12,294 bases of DNA from Desulfobacterales bacterium (GCA_029939875.1 JAOZSC010000037.1:1-12294), one strand, 5' to 3'. Shown: positions 1-7,960, counted from the first letter of the stretch. Notes: generated from the sequence alone by a model not told the origin. Translations and numbers: made by a program.

Positions 1-1197
1 CCGCCGGGGTGTGGGAAAACCACCCTGGCACGGATCATCGCCAGGGAAACCCGTTCCCATTTCGTTCATTTTTCCGCCGTGCTGTCCGGGGTCAAAGAAA
101 TTCGGGCGGTGATCGCCGAAGCGGGCAAGCAGCAGAAATTATACCGCCAGCGAACCATCCTGTTTGTCGATGAAATTCACCGCTTCAACAAGGCCCAGCA
201 GGATGCCTTTTTGCACCACGTGGAAAGCGGGCTGATTACCCTGATCGGCGCGACCACCGAAAATCCGTCTTTCGAGGTGATTGCGCCTTTGCTGTCCCGT
301 TGCCGGGTGATCACCTTGAAAATGCTCGCCGATGACGAAATCACCGCCATTATTGAACAGGCTCTGACCGACGGGCAACGCGGACTCGGCAACTTCGGTA
401 TCGCACTGGAGCCCGGCGCGCTTTCATACCTGGCGCGCCTGGCCGATGGAGATGCACGCACGGCGTTGAACAATCTTGAAGCCGCCGCGTCACTGGTAAA
501 AAAGCACGCTGTGACCACGGACGTCGGGAGCGGCGAACCCATCGGGCTGGAGGAGCTGGAAAAAGCCATCCAGAAAAAAGCCCTCGTTTATGACAAGTCC
601 GGCGAGGAACATTACAACCTCATTTCGGCGCTGCATAAAAGCTTGCGGGACAGCGATCCGGATGCCGCCCTGTACTGGCTGACCCGAATGCTGGCAGCCG
701 GAGAGGATCCGCTGTATCTTGCACGCCGTATGGTGCGTTTTGCTTCTGAAGATGTGGGCAATGCCGATCCGCGGGCACTGACCGTTGCCATGGATGCCAT
801 GGAAGCCTTTAGATTTTTGGGCCATCCGGAGGGTGAGCTGGCCCTGGCCCAGGTCGCGATATACCTGGCTACGGCACCCAAGAGCAACAGCATTTACAGG
901 GCTTACGGCCGGGTACGCGAGGCGGTTGAAAAATTCGGCTCATTACCGGTTCCCCTGCACATTCGTAACGCGCCCACCCGCCTGATGAAAAATATTGGCT
1001 ACGGACGGGGCTATAAATATGCCCATGACCACCCGGATGCCATCGTGGCCCAGGATCATTTGCCGGACAAACTCAGAGGGCGGTCTTTTTACGAACCCAG
1101 CGGGCGGGGGTATGAAAAGATTGTCAAAGAGCGACTTGACCAGTGGCGCCGAATTCGGCAGCAGCAGGAGGCAGGGAAAAAAGATGCTGGAGATTAG
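1..1197 (+). CDS. rarA: Replication-associated recombination protein A, AAA+ ATPase (5' end missing)
   Basis: RarA (MgsA/Mgs1/WRNIP1 family) is a cytoplasmic clamp-loader-like ATPase that acts at stalled replication forks and single-strand/double-strand junctions. The frame is open from base 1, and the window begins inside the Walker A loop (PPGCGKTT, first visible residues). Further motifs follow in order: the family stretch FSAVLSGVKEIR near 24-35, Walker B ILFVDEIH at 53-60, sensor 1 in GATTEN near 83-88, an arginine finger in LLSR (R100), and sensor 2 DGDAR near 149-153. The rest matches the helical and tetramerisation C-terminal part, ending with the RGYKYAHDHPD-type stretch typical of the family. 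398 residues are visible; full-length proteins are about 440, so roughly 45-50 N-terminal residues lie outside the window. An internal ATG at 79 is not the start, because it would remove the P-loop. Stop TAG is at 1195-1197. No clear terminator follows. Confidence 0.96.
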   Translation, partial: PPGCGKTTLARIIARETRSHFVHFSAVLSGVKEIRAVIAEAGKQQKLYRQRTILFVDEIHRFNKAQQDAFLHHVESGLITLIGATTENPSFEVIAPLLSRCRVITLKMLADDEITAIIEQALTDGQRGLGNFGIALEPGALSYLARLADGDARTALNNLEAAASLVKKHAVTTDVGSGEPIGLEELEKAIQKKALVYDKSGEEHYNLISALHKSLRDSDPDAALYWLTRMLAAGEDPLYLARRMVRFASEDVGNADPRALTVAMDAMEAFRFLGHPEGELALAQVAIYLATAPKSNSIYRAYGRVREAVEKFGSLPVPLHIRNAPTRLMKNIGYGRGYKYAHDHPDAIVAQDHLPDKLRGRSFYEPSGRGYEKIVKERLDQWRRIRQQQEAGKKDAGD

Positions 1198-1266
1198 AAT
1201 CAAGGCCATGTCATTTAATTGCAATTTAATACCTGGAATTTGAGATTTTCTTCTTTTACAAAACCT

Positions 1267-1296
1267 TTGACCCCGGCGGGCTGCATATGGTATAGA
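1267..1296 (+). promoter_or_regulatory. Possible sigma-70 promoter of the thiolase gene
   Basis: TTGACC at 1267-1272 matches the -35 consensus at five of six positions. TATAGA at 1291-1296 matches the -10 at four of six, with an 18-bp spacer. Transcription would start near 1303, giving a leader of about 175 nt that contains the hairpin repeat at 1338-1410. This is a by-eye call in an otherwise AT-rich spacer. Confidence 0.4.
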
Positions 1297-1337
1297 ACCC
1301 ATCATTATTTCTTTGCATTTTATGGCAAAATATTTTC

Positions 1338-1410
1338 GCCACCAAGACACCAAAACACAAAGATAAATTACAGCAAATAGTTTTGCTTAGTGTCTTTGGG
1401 CCTTTGTGGC
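1338..1410. repeat. Heptad hairpin element 1 (inverted degenerate 7-bp repeats)
   Basis: The left arm 1338-1362 and right arm 1386-1410 are imperfect inverted complements (19 of 25 positions match), separated by a 23-nt AT-rich centre. Each arm is built from degenerate 7-bp units. On the left, units start at 1340, 1347 and 1354 (for example ACACCAA, AACACAA). On the right, units at 1387, 1394 and 1401 carry the complementary pattern (for example CTTTGGG). The element lies in the leader of the thiolase gene, 70 bp before its start codon. It has no coding potential. Its design matches the elements at 2774-2862, 6777-6858 and 10964-11057, although the unit sequence is different. Confidence 0.72.
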
Positions 1411-1479
1411 ATTTTTTCCGGTTTATCCGGGTTAGGCATTTTAGGGATTTTCCCGAAATTATAAAAGGAGGTCATAAGC

Positions 1480-2766
1480 ATGAGAGAAGTGGTGATCGTC
1501 AGCGGTTCACGGACTGCCATCGGTGCGTTTGGCGGCGGTCTTAAAGCAGTCCCGGTGGTCGACCTGGGAGCGATTGTGATGAAAGATGTTTTAAAAAGGG
1601 CTAATTTGAAGCCCGTTGCCGGTGCAATGCTGCTGGAAGTCGCACCGGATAAGCTCAAAGATCAGGCCATGACGGATCTTGAGAAAAAATCTTATGACTG
1701 GAGCAATGATGCCGTTGAGATCACCATCGACGAGGTGATCATGGGCAATGTGCTGCAGGCCGGTCAGGGACAGAATCCGGCCCGGCAGGCCATGATTGCC
1801 GCAGGGTTGCCCAAGGAAACGCCGGCCTTTTCCCTCAACAAAGTCTGCGGTTCGGGACTCAAAGCCATTGCCCTGGGGGCGTCGGCCATTATGACCGGCT
1901 CTGCCGATGTCGTGCTGGCCGGTGGGCAGGAAAACATGAGCCAGGTCCCTATGGCCCTGCCCAAAGCACGTTGGGGACATCGGATGGAATTGACCGGCAT
2001 CGGCGAGATTTATGACCTGATGGTCTTCGACGGCCTTTATGAAATATTTTATGGCTACCACATGGGGGTGACCGCCGAAAATATTGCTGCCATGTACGAC
2101 ATCAGCCGGCAGGAGCAGGATGAGCTGGGGGTGCTCAGTCACAACCGGGCCCAGGCAGCCATAAAAGAGGGGCTTTTTGCCCGGGAGATCGTACCGGTGG
2201 TGATCAAAACACGCAGGGGCGAAACCGTTTTTGATACCGATGAGCGTCCCATGGAAACCGACATGGAAAAGATGGGCAGGTTGAGGCCCGCTTTTAAAAA
2301 GGACGGTACGGTAACCGCCGGCAATGCTTCGGGAATTAATGATGCCGCTGCGGCGGTGCTGATGATGAGCGCCGAAAAGGCTGCCGAACTGGGGCTGGAA
2401 CCGATCGTCAAGATCAAGGCTTTCGCCGGTGGCGGTGTTGATCCGGCTTACATGGGGTTAGGCCCCGTGCCGGCCGTTCGAAAGGTGCTCAAGGCCACTG
2501 GAATGACAATGGGCGATATCGAAATGATCGAGCTCAACGAGGCCTTTGCATCCCAGGCCATCAGCTGTATGCGGGAACTCGGCATTGAACAAGACCGGCC
2601 CAACGAACTGGGCAGCGGAATTTCCCTTGGCCATCCCATCGGGTGCACCGGCGCACGACAAATGGTTACCGGAATGAATCACATGCAACGCAAGGGGTAC
2701 CAGACCGGTATCATCACCATGTGCATCGGCGGTGGAATGGGCATGGCCATGATTGTGGAAAGATGA
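1480..2766 (+). CDS. Acetyl-CoA C-acetyltransferase (biosynthetic-type thiolase) with an N-terminal insertion
   Basis: This enzyme condenses two acetyl-CoA to acetoacetyl-CoA, or cleaves the product in reverse, in the cytoplasm; it belongs to the AtoB/PhaA family. All catalytic landmarks are present: the nucleophile C123 in NKVCGSG, NEAF at 353-356, H385 in GHPIG and the acid/base C415 in CIGGGMGMA. The YGYHMG and AENIA stretches support an acetyl-CoA-type substrate pocket. The start ATG is preceded by a near-perfect Shine-Dalgarno, AAAGGAGGT at 1464-1472, with 7 nt spacing. At 428 residues it exceeds the usual 390-395. The excess lies between about residues 44 and 81, a partly acidic segment inserted before the DEVIMGNVLQAG strand. 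The usual NVNGGAI before the catalytic His reads NELGSGI here. In an anaerobe it could serve fatty-acid or aromatic-acid degradation or storage-polymer synthesis; the neighbours do not say which. It appears to be transcribed alone. Confidence 0.95.
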   Translation: MREVVIVSGSRTAIGAFGGGLKAVPVVDLGAIVMKDVLKRANLKPVAGAMLLEVAPDKLKDQAMTDLEKKSYDWSNDAVEITIDEVIMGNVLQAGQGQNPARQAMIAAGLPKETPAFSLNKVCGSGLKAIALGASAIMTGSADVVLAGGQENMSQVPMALPKARWGHRMELTGIGEIYDLMVFDGLYEIFYGYHMGVTAENIAAMYDISRQEQDELGVLSHNRAQAAIKEGLFAREIVPVVIKTRRGETVFDTDERPMETDMEKMGRLRPAFKKDGTVTAGNASGINDAAAAVLMMSAEKAAELGLEPIVKIKAFAGGGVDPAYMGLGPVPAVRKVLKATGMTMGDIEMIELNEAFASQAISCMRELGIEQDRPNELGSGISLGHPIGCTGARQMVTGMNHMQRKGYQTGIITMCIGGGMGMAMIVER

Positions 2767-2773
2767 AAAAAGG

Positions 2774-2862
2774 TTTAAGGTTCAGGGGTTGGAGGCAGTT
2801 GGTTTTTAAAACGATTTGATCCTTCAACCTGGAACCCTGAACGTTGAACGTGGAACCTCGCT
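2774..2862. repeat. Heptad hairpin element 2, with a T-tract behind it
   Basis: Starting 7 bp after the thiolase stop, degenerate 7-bp units run from 2774 (for example TTCAGGG at 2781-2787). After an AT-rich centre near 2802-2820, a cleaner array begins at 2821, with units at 2821, 2828, 2835, 2842 and 2849 (for example CCTGGAA and CGTTGAA) and a decayed one at 2856. The right units are reverse complements of the left ones, so the RNA can fold into an imperfect long hairpin. A run of six T occurs at 2867-2872, so the element may also act as a weak intrinsic terminator for the thiolase transcript. Confidence 0.7.
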
Positions 2863-2896
2863 ATCATTTTTTCCTTTACTTAATCTGCAATTATTG

Positions 2897-2907
2897 CTAA
2901 CAGTTAG
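2897..2907. promoter_or_regulatory. Short perfect dyad upstream of the small membrane protein gene
   Basis: CTAAC-A-GTTAG is an 11-bp perfect palindrome in AT-rich DNA, 41 bp before the ATG at 2949. A weak promoter could overlap it (TTTACT at 2875-2880, TAACAG at 2898-2903, 17-bp spacer), which would place the dyad over the -10 like a repressor site. The promoter match is poor, so this is a tentative operator only. Confidence 0.2.
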
Positions 2908-2948
2908 TTAATATTCAGGGTGAAAAACGGACAAAGGGGGAGACGAGA

Positions 2949-3107
2949 ATGAGTGTTAGCCGAAAATTGGGGATTCTGATATTTTTTGGCATGCCAGCCA
3001 TTATCGGCGGAGGTATTATATACAGCATTTTCGGTGGCAATTATGTGCCGGTGTTTACCTATGAAATTATATTGTTGCTGATCGCCGGAGGTTATATCAG
3101 CCGCTGA
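2949..3107 (+). CDS. Small predicted membrane protein, 52 residues, function unknown
   Basis: An ATG at 2949 follows a purine-rich ribosome-binding site (AAAGGGGGAG at 2933-2942, 6-nt gap). It opens a 52-codon frame ending with TGA at 3105-3107. The product starts MSVSRKLGIL and has two strongly hydrophobic stretches, about residues 8-28 and 36-48. A short polar, aromatic turn (GGNYVPVFTYE) separates them, and the protein ends YISR. The basic N-terminus before the first segment suggests that end stays in the cytoplasm and the protein forms a two-helix hairpin. An intrinsic terminator begins 44 bp after the stop, so the gene looks like a self-contained transcription unit. I recognise no family. 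The good ribosome-binding site, the sensible topology and the terminator argue that it is real, but the short length keeps confidence moderate. Confidence 0.6.
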   Translation: MSVSRKLGILIFFGMPAIIGGGIIYSIFGGNYVPVFTYEIILLLIAGGYISR

Positions 3108-3150
3108 GGCAGCTGTCCGATATTGCGGTGGTTAACCCCACTTGATAATT

Positions 3151-3201
3151 GCCACGGCCTGGCTTTTTGTGAAGCGGATAATGGTGCCGTGGCTTTTTTT
3201 T
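3151..3201 (+). terminator. Rho-independent terminator between the small membrane protein and the AI-2E-family gene
   Basis: GCCACGGC at 3151-3158 and GCCGTGGC at 3186-3193 form a perfect 8-bp GC-rich stem. Eight T follow directly (3194-3201). The 27-nt loop is longer than usual. The site lies 44 bp after the 52-residue ORF and ends 18 bp before the GTG start of the next gene, so it either ends the upstream transcript or attenuates the downstream one. Confidence 0.8.
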
Positions 3202-3219
3202 CCCCGGCGCGGAGAGATT

Positions 3220-4296
3220 GTGAGCGATAAAATACCCCATGACACCATTTTGTGGTTTTTTATGGCCATATTTCTGGTGTCCTGCTTTCTGCTGGGATGG
3301 CTTTTGTGGCCGTTTCTTTCCGTAATAGTCCTGGCGACGGTGGTCACCGGGATTTTTAACCCGTTGTACCGGTTTCTCAATCGCCGGCTCAGACCGTCAT
3401 TTTCATCACTGCTGACCTGTGTGATCATCTTTTTTGTTCTTTTTATCCCGGTTTCCACTTTCGTGGGTATTCTGACCAATGAAGCCTATAGCCTGTATTT
3501 ATCGGCCAAAGACGCGGTGATGAGCAAGCCGGTTGAAGAACTGCTGGAAAACAGCAAACTCATAGAGATAATCAATCCGTACCTGGCCCGTTTTCACCTT
3601 CAAATCACCGGTACGGAGCTCAACAAAGGCCTTTCGGAGATTGGTCGAATCGTGGGCCTGTTCCTTTACGAGCAGGCAAGGTCGATGACGGCCAATATCG
3701 TCAAGTTTGTTGTGAATTTCTTTTTTATGCTTCTGATTGTTTTTTATCTGCTGATCGACAGCCGGCGGCTGGTGGCCTTTATCGTCGGGCTTTCCCCCCT
3801 GCCCGATGACCAGGATGAAAAGTTGATCCAAAAGTTCAAGGATATGGCCGGTGCTATTCTCATTGGCAACGGACTGGGGGGGCTGATTCAGGGAACCCTG
3901 GGCGGGGTCGTCTTCGCCCTGTTCGGTCTGCAATCCCCCTTTCTGTGGGGGGTGATCATGGCATTGATGGCGTTTTTGCCCATCGTGGGGGTCGGTGTCG
4001 TGTTTGTTCCAAGCGCCGTTTATTTGTTTTTAAAAGGGCGGGTGGCAGCCGGGGTTTTTTTTATTGTTTTTTACCTGCTTCTTTCCGGCGGGATCGAGTA
4101 CTTTTTCAAGCCCAAACTGGTGGGCCAGCGGGTCCAGATGCATACCCTGCTGGTGTTTCTTTCAATCATCGGCGGGTTGAAGCTTTTTGGAATCCTTGGC
4201 ATTATCTACGGGCCCTTGGTGGTGACCGCCTTTTTAACGTTGAATGAAATTTACAAACACAGCTATCAGCAGCTGGTAGAGCCCACAGAGAAGTAA
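3220..4296 (+). CDS. AI-2E family transporter (PerM/YdiK-like membrane protein)
   Basis: This is a polytopic inner-membrane protein of the AI-2E transporter superfamily, whose members are implicated in autoinducer-2 export, Na+/H+ antiport or other efflux. The substrate cannot be read from sequence. From the GTG start the product is 358 residues, the normal family length. It has an N-terminal pair of helices (about 11-48), a third helix near 64-85, and a soluble loop around 90-160. A further helix lies at 162-180. The family core follows: LPDDQDEKLIQKFKDMAGAILIGNGLGGLIQG (194-225), PFLWGVIMALMAFLPIVGVG (240-259), and the end GILGIIYGPLVV (324-335). I chose GTG 3220 because GGAG at 3211-3214 sits 5 nt upstream. 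A longer in-frame reading from 3142 would start 9 bp before the terminator stem and code through it, adding an uncharacteristic tail. gyrA starts 48 bp downstream, so the two may be cotranscribed. Confidence 0.9.
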   Translation: MSDKIPHDTILWFFMAIFLVSCFLLGWLLWPFLSVIVLATVVTGIFNPLYRFLNRRLRPSFSSLLTCVIIFFVLFIPVSTFVGILTNEAYSLYLSAKDAVMSKPVEELLENSKLIEIINPYLARFHLQITGTELNKGLSEIGRIVGLFLYEQARSMTANIVKFVVNFFFMLLIVFYLLIDSRRLVAFIVGLSPLPDDQDEKLIQKFKDMAGAILIGNGLGGLIQGTLGGVVFALFGLQSPFLWGVIMALMAFLPIVGVGVVFVPSAVYLFLKGRVAAGVFFIVFYLLLSGGIEYFFKPKLVGQRVQMHTLLVFLSIIGGLKLFGILGIIYGPLVVTAFLTLNEIYKHSYQQLVEPTEK

Positions 4297-4344
4297 TCCT
4301 ATCGCATGATGCGTAAAATTAAAGCCTGAAATATTGGAGTGCAA

Positions 4345-6771
4345 ATGATTCAAAACGAGTCCATGATTGAAGTCAGCATCGAAAGCGAAATGAAAAAGTC
4401 GTATCTTGACTATGCCATGAGTGTCATTATCGGCCGGGCCCTGCCGGATGTGCGCGACGGCCTCAAACCGGTGCACCGGCGGGTCCTGTTTGCCATGCGC
4501 GAGCTCAAGAACGACTGGAACAAACCCTATAAAAAATCAGCCCGTATAGTCGGTGACGTGATTGGTAAATATCATCCCCATGGTGATTCGGCCGTATACG
4601 ATACCATCGTGCGCCTGGCCCAGGATTTTTCCATGCGCTATCCTCTGGTGGACGGCCAGGGCAATTTTGGCTCCATTGACGGGGACCCGCCGGCGGCCAT
4701 GCGGTATACGGAAATCCGGATGCAGCGCCTGGCCCACCAGATGCTGGAGGACTTGGACAAGGAAACCGTTGATTTCGTCCCCAATTATGATGAATCAATG
4801 ACAGAGCCTGCCGTAATGCCGGCTAAAATTCCCGCCCTGCTGATCAACGGCTCGTCCGGGATAGCGGTCGGCATGGCAACCAATATCCCGCCGCACAACC
4901 TTTCCGAAGTGGTCGAGGCCCTCAAGGCGGTTATTGACAACCCGGATATTACCTTCGAAGAGCTCATTGAATTGATACCGGGCCCGGATTTTCCCACCGC
5001 TGGGATTATTTACGGAACCGAAGGGATCCGGGAAGCCTATCGCACCGGGAGGGGATTGATTCGGCTGCGGGCGAGAATGATTGTTGAAAAGGACAAGCGC
5101 ACCCAGAGCGAGACCGTCGTTATTACCGAACTGCCCTACCAGATCAATAAGGCCAAGCTGGTTGAAAAAATTGCCGAACTGAGCCGCAACAAGCAGATCG
5201 AGGGGCTGCGCTATGTGCGGGATGAGTCTGACCGGGAAGGCATGCGCATCGCTGTGGGGCTGAAAAAAGACCAGATCGCCGGCGTGATAATCAACCAGCT
5301 TTACAAGCTGACGCGCATGGAGACCACCTTCGGTGTGATTTTTCTGGCCATTGTGGACAACCGCCCGGAATTGCTGAACTTAAAGCAGATTCTGGAATAT
5401 TTTATCCTGCATCGCAAGGAGATTGTCGTTCGACGCACCCGTTTTGACTTGAAAAAGGCCGAAGCACGGGCTCACATCCTGGAAGGACTGAAAATAGCCC
5501 TGGACAACCTTGACGATGTGGTGGCCATGATTCGTTCGTCCAAATCGCCGGCTGAAGCCAAACAGCGGTTGATTGAACGCTTCGAACTGACGCCGATCCA
5601 GGCCCAGGCGATCCTGGACATGCGCCTGCAGCGGCTCACCGGCCTGGAGCGGGAAAAGATCCTGGAGGAATATAAAAACCTGCTCAAAGATATTGCGCGC
5701 TTCAAAGAGATCCTTGGCAATGAGCGGTTGGTGCTCAATATCGTCAAGGATGAACTGGCCGCGATCCAGGACGAATTCGGTGATCAGCGTTATTCGGAAA
5801 TCATTGAAAAAACAAAAGAGATCACCATCGAAGACATGATCGTCGAAGAAGACATGGTGGTCACTATTTCCAAAAGCGGCTATATCAAGCGCAACCCGAT
5901 CACCCTTTACCGTAACCAGCGCCGGGGCGGCAAGGGAAAGACGGCCATGGGGACCAAGGAAGATGATTTCGTGGAACACCTGTTCGTGGCCTCCACCCAT
6001 CATACGTTCATGTTTTTTACAAATAGAGGCAAGGTGTACTGGTGCAAGGTATATGATATCCCCCAGGCCGGCCGCATGAGCCTGGGCAAGGCTATTGTCA
6101 ACCTGCTGAATCTGGAATCCGGTGAAAGCCTGACCGCTGTGCTGGCCGTGCCGAAATTTGAACCCGGCTACCACGTGCTCATGGCCACCAAACACGGCCT
6201 GGTCAAAAAAACGGACCTGATGGCCTTCAGCCGACCGCGGGCTGGCGGTATCATTGCCCTGGGCCTGGCAGCCGGTGATGAGTTGATCGCGGCCCGAATC
6301 ACCGATGGTACCATGAACGTGTTCCAGGGATCGCTGATGGGCAAATCGATACGCTTCCACGAATCCGATATTCGGCCCTCCGGGCGCACTTCCATGGGAG
6401 TCCGGGGGATGAGGCTTGCCGCAGGGGACCGAATTGTAGGCGTGCAGGTGCTCAGCCACGGTCAGACCTTGTTCACCGTTACCGAACACGGATTCGGAAA
6501 GCGTACCTCCATTGACGAATATCCCGTCCAGAAGCGCGGCGGCAAAGGGGTCATCGCTATTAAAACAAGCCAGCGCAACGGACGGGTGGTATCTATTCTG
6601 CTGGTTGATGAAGATGACGATCTGATGCTGATGACCAACAGCGGCAAGCTGATCCGCATGTCCATCAGGGGGGTTTCGGTTATCAGCCGCAATACCCAGG
6701 GGGTGAAACTCATGGGAATGGCCGCTGGCGAGTGCATTGTGGGAGCGGCAAGGCTTATGGAAAAAGAATAG
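4345..6771 (+). CDS. gyrA: DNA gyrase subunit A
   Basis: GyrA is the breakage-reunion subunit of the A2B2 type II topoisomerase that introduces negative supercoils. The 808-residue product carries the winged-helix/tower region with the catalytic tyrosine Y121 in AAMRYTE. It also has the quinolone-resistance region with S82 and D86 (equivalent to E. coli S83 and D87) in the sensitive, wild-type state. The coiled-coil gate region includes [13 protein letters not shown]. The C-terminal beta-pinwheel has the canonical GyrA box QRRGGKG at 525-531, which separates gyrase from ParC. A second near-copy, QKRGGKG, lies at 729-735. I start at ATG 4345 because GGAG at 4336-4339 is 5 nt upstream; a GTG at 4339 overlaps that site. 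gyrB is not adjacent in this window. A heptad hairpin element follows the stop by 5 bp, and no T-rich classical terminator is seen. Confidence 0.98.
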   Translation: MIQNESMIEVSIESEMKKSYLDYAMSVIIGRALPDVRDGLKPVHRRVLFAMRELKNDWNKPYKKSARIVGDVIGKYHPHGDSAVYDTIVRLAQDFSMRYPLVDGQGNFGSIDGDPPAAMRYTEIRMQRLAHQMLEDLDKETVDFVPNYDESMTEPAVMPAKIPALLINGSSGIAVGMATNIPPHNLSEVVEALKAVIDNPDITFEELIELIPGPDFPTAGIIYGTEGIREAYRTGRGLIRLRARMIVEKDKRTQSETVVITELPYQINKAKLVEKIAELSRNKQIEGLRYVRDESDREGMRIAVGLKKDQIAGVIINQLYKLTRMETTFGVIFLAIVDNRPELLNLKQILEYFILHRKEIVVRRTRFDLKKAEARAHILEGLKIALDNLDDVVAMIRSSKSPAEAKQRLIERFELTPIQAQAILDMRLQRLTGLEREKILEEYKNLLKDIARFKEILGNERLVLNIVKDELAAIQDEFGDQRYSEIIEKTKEITIEDMIVEEDMVVTISKSGYIKRNPITLYRNQRRGGKGKTAMGTKEDDFVEHLFVASTHHTFMFFTNRGKVYWCKVYDIPQAGRMSLGKAIVNLLNLESGESLTAVLAVPKFEPGYHVLMATKHGLVKKTDLMAFSRPRAGGIIALGLAAGDELIAARITDGTMNVFQGSLMGKSIRFHESDIRPSGRTSMGVRGMRLAAGDRIVGVQVLSHGQTLFTVTEHGFGKRTSIDEYPVQKRGGKGVIAIKTSQRNGRVVSILLVDEDDDLMLMTNSGKLIRMSIRGVSVISRNTQGVKLMGMAAGECIVGAARLMEKE

Positions 6772-6776
6772 AACGG

Positions 6777-6858
6777 GTCAGTTGTCAGTAGTCTGTTGTC
6801 CGTTGCGGTGAAAAATAATTTTTAGACAACGGACCACGGACAACAAACAATGGACTCT
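6777..6858. repeat. Heptad hairpin element 3
   Basis: Four clear 7-bp units start at 6777, 6784, 6791 and 6798 (for example GTCAGTT, GTCCGTT), with a decayed fifth at 6805. After an A/T centre containing a 5-A/5-T dyad (6811-6823), inverted units start at 6824, 6831, 6838, 6845 and 6852 (for example GGACAAC). The core arms 6790-6805 and 6827-6842 pair at 13 of 16 positions around a 21-nt loop. The element fills the space between gyrA and gpsA. It runs past an in-frame ATG at 6850, which argues against that codon as the gpsA start. Confidence 0.75.
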
Positions 6859-6888
6859 GGGCATGTGCGCACAATTGCGGTGAATAGT

Positions 6889-7929
6889 ATGAAATCAGAA
6901 AATGATATGGATCCGACAGAGTTTCATGTTGCTGTAGTTGGCGCTGGAAGCTGGGGGACCGCCCTGGCGAACCTTCTGGCCGTCAAAGGCTATCGGGTCG
7001 ATTGGTGGGTGTTTGAAGCGGAGATCAAGGACCAGATTCTCGAATCCAGGGAAAACGAGGTTTTTCTGCCAGGGGTCGAACTGTCGTCCAACCTGAATCC
7101 ATCAAATGATCTTGCCGCCGTTGTATCCGGTAAAGACCTGGTGCTGGTGGTGGTGCCTTCCCACGTGATGCGCGAGACCACGCTCAAAATGGCTGCCCAC
7201 CTCGACCGGGAAACAATTGTTGTATCGGCTTCCAAGGGAATTGAAAATCGGACCTATCTGACCATGACCGGTGTGCTGCAGCAAACACTGCCCCAAATCG
7301 CCGCTCATCACCTGGCCGTGATTTCAGGTCCCAGTTTTGCCCGGGAGGTCGCCCGGCAGTTGCCCACCGTTGTAACTGCGGCCTGCAGAGACATTGAAGC
7401 GGCCGCACTGGTGCAGCAGGTAATTGCCACCCCGTATTTTCGGGTTTATACCAGTGATGATGTTGTCGGTGTGGAACTGGGTGGTTCCTTGAAAAATGTC
7501 ATTGCCATTGCGGCGGGGATGATCGACGGGCTGGGGCTGGGGCTCAACACCCGGGCCGCCCTGATTACCAGGGGCATGACCGAAATACGGCGCCTGGGAG
7601 TCAAAATGGGTGCCAATCCGCGGACCTTCACCGGCCTGGCCGGATTTGGCGATTTAATACTCACCTGCACCGGCGATTTGAGCCGCAATCATACCGTGGG
7701 CAAAAAGATCGGCCAGGGCCAGAAAATAAAGGACATCCTCGCCGAAATGCGGATGGTGGCCGAAGGCGTCAAAACCGCCAAGTCCGTTTACAACCTGTCG
7801 CGCAAGGTTGGGGTAGACATGCCCATTGCTCATGAGACCTATCGCATCCTATATGAGGACCTGCCGCCCAAAGAGGCAGTTTACCGGTTGATGACCCGTG
7901 ATTTGAAACCCGAGCTTGACGAAATTTGA
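6889..7929 (+). CDS. gpsA: NAD(P)H-dependent glycerol-3-phosphate dehydrogenase
   Basis: GpsA reduces dihydroxyacetone phosphate to sn-glycerol 3-phosphate, the backbone precursor for phospholipid synthesis, in the cytoplasm. The Rossmann motif VAVVGAGSWGTALA is at about 14-27. The family motifs follow: VVVPSHVMRE (87-96), SASKGIE (113-119), SGPSFAREVA (146-155), the catalytic-lysine segment VELGGSLKNVIAIAAG (195-210, K202), LITRGMTE (225-232) and GLAGFGDLILTCTGDLSRN (249-267). The product is 346 residues against a usual 330-340. Of three in-frame ATGs (6850, 6889, 6907) I chose 6889, because GGTGA at 6879-6883 is 5 nt upstream. ATG 6850 lies inside the upstream repeat with no ribosome-binding site, and 6907 has none either. 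The gene heads a tight cluster: radC begins 31 bp after its stop. Confidence 0.95.
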   Translation: MKSENDMDPTEFHVAVVGAGSWGTALANLLAVKGYRVDWWVFEAEIKDQILESRENEVFLPGVELSSNLNPSNDLAAVVSGKDLVLVVVPSHVMRETTLKMAAHLDRETIVVSASKGIENRTYLTMTGVLQQTLPQIAAHHLAVISGPSFAREVARQLPTVVTAACRDIEAAALVQQVIATPYFRVYTSDDVVGVELGGSLKNVIAIAAGMIDGLGLGLNTRAALITRGMTEIRRLGVKMGANPRTFTGLAGFGDLILTCTGDLSRNHTVGKKIGQGQKIKDILAEMRMVAEGVKTAKSVYNLSRKVGVDMPIAHETYRILYEDLPPKEAVYRLMTRDLKPELDEI

Positions 7930-7960
7930 GCAGGGATGCGGGTTGCCGGAAGTGGTTTGC

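Noticed and set aside
1591..2142. 183-residue minus-strand ORF
   Set aside because: It is antisense to the thiolase and shows no independent signals.
3142..3219. N-terminal extension of the AI-2E-family protein
   Set aside because: It would read through the terminator stem and T-run. The GTG at 3220 has a proper Shine-Dalgarno and gives the normal family length.
4303..4313. CGCAT-G-ATGCG palindrome between the AI-2E-family gene and gyrA
   Set aside because: It is too short, with a 1-nt centre and no promoter context, to call an operator or terminator.
5380..6489. 369-residue minus-strand ORF
   Set aside because: It lies entirely antisense within gyrA. It is rich in His, Gln, Phe and Asp, as expected from the complement of a GC-skewed coding frame, and has no ribosome-binding site or recognisable domain.
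7916..7960. TTG start for radC inside the gpsA end
   Set aside because: The extra 15 residues do not resemble the family, and ATG 7961 gives a normal RadC N-terminus with a plausible ribosome-binding site.
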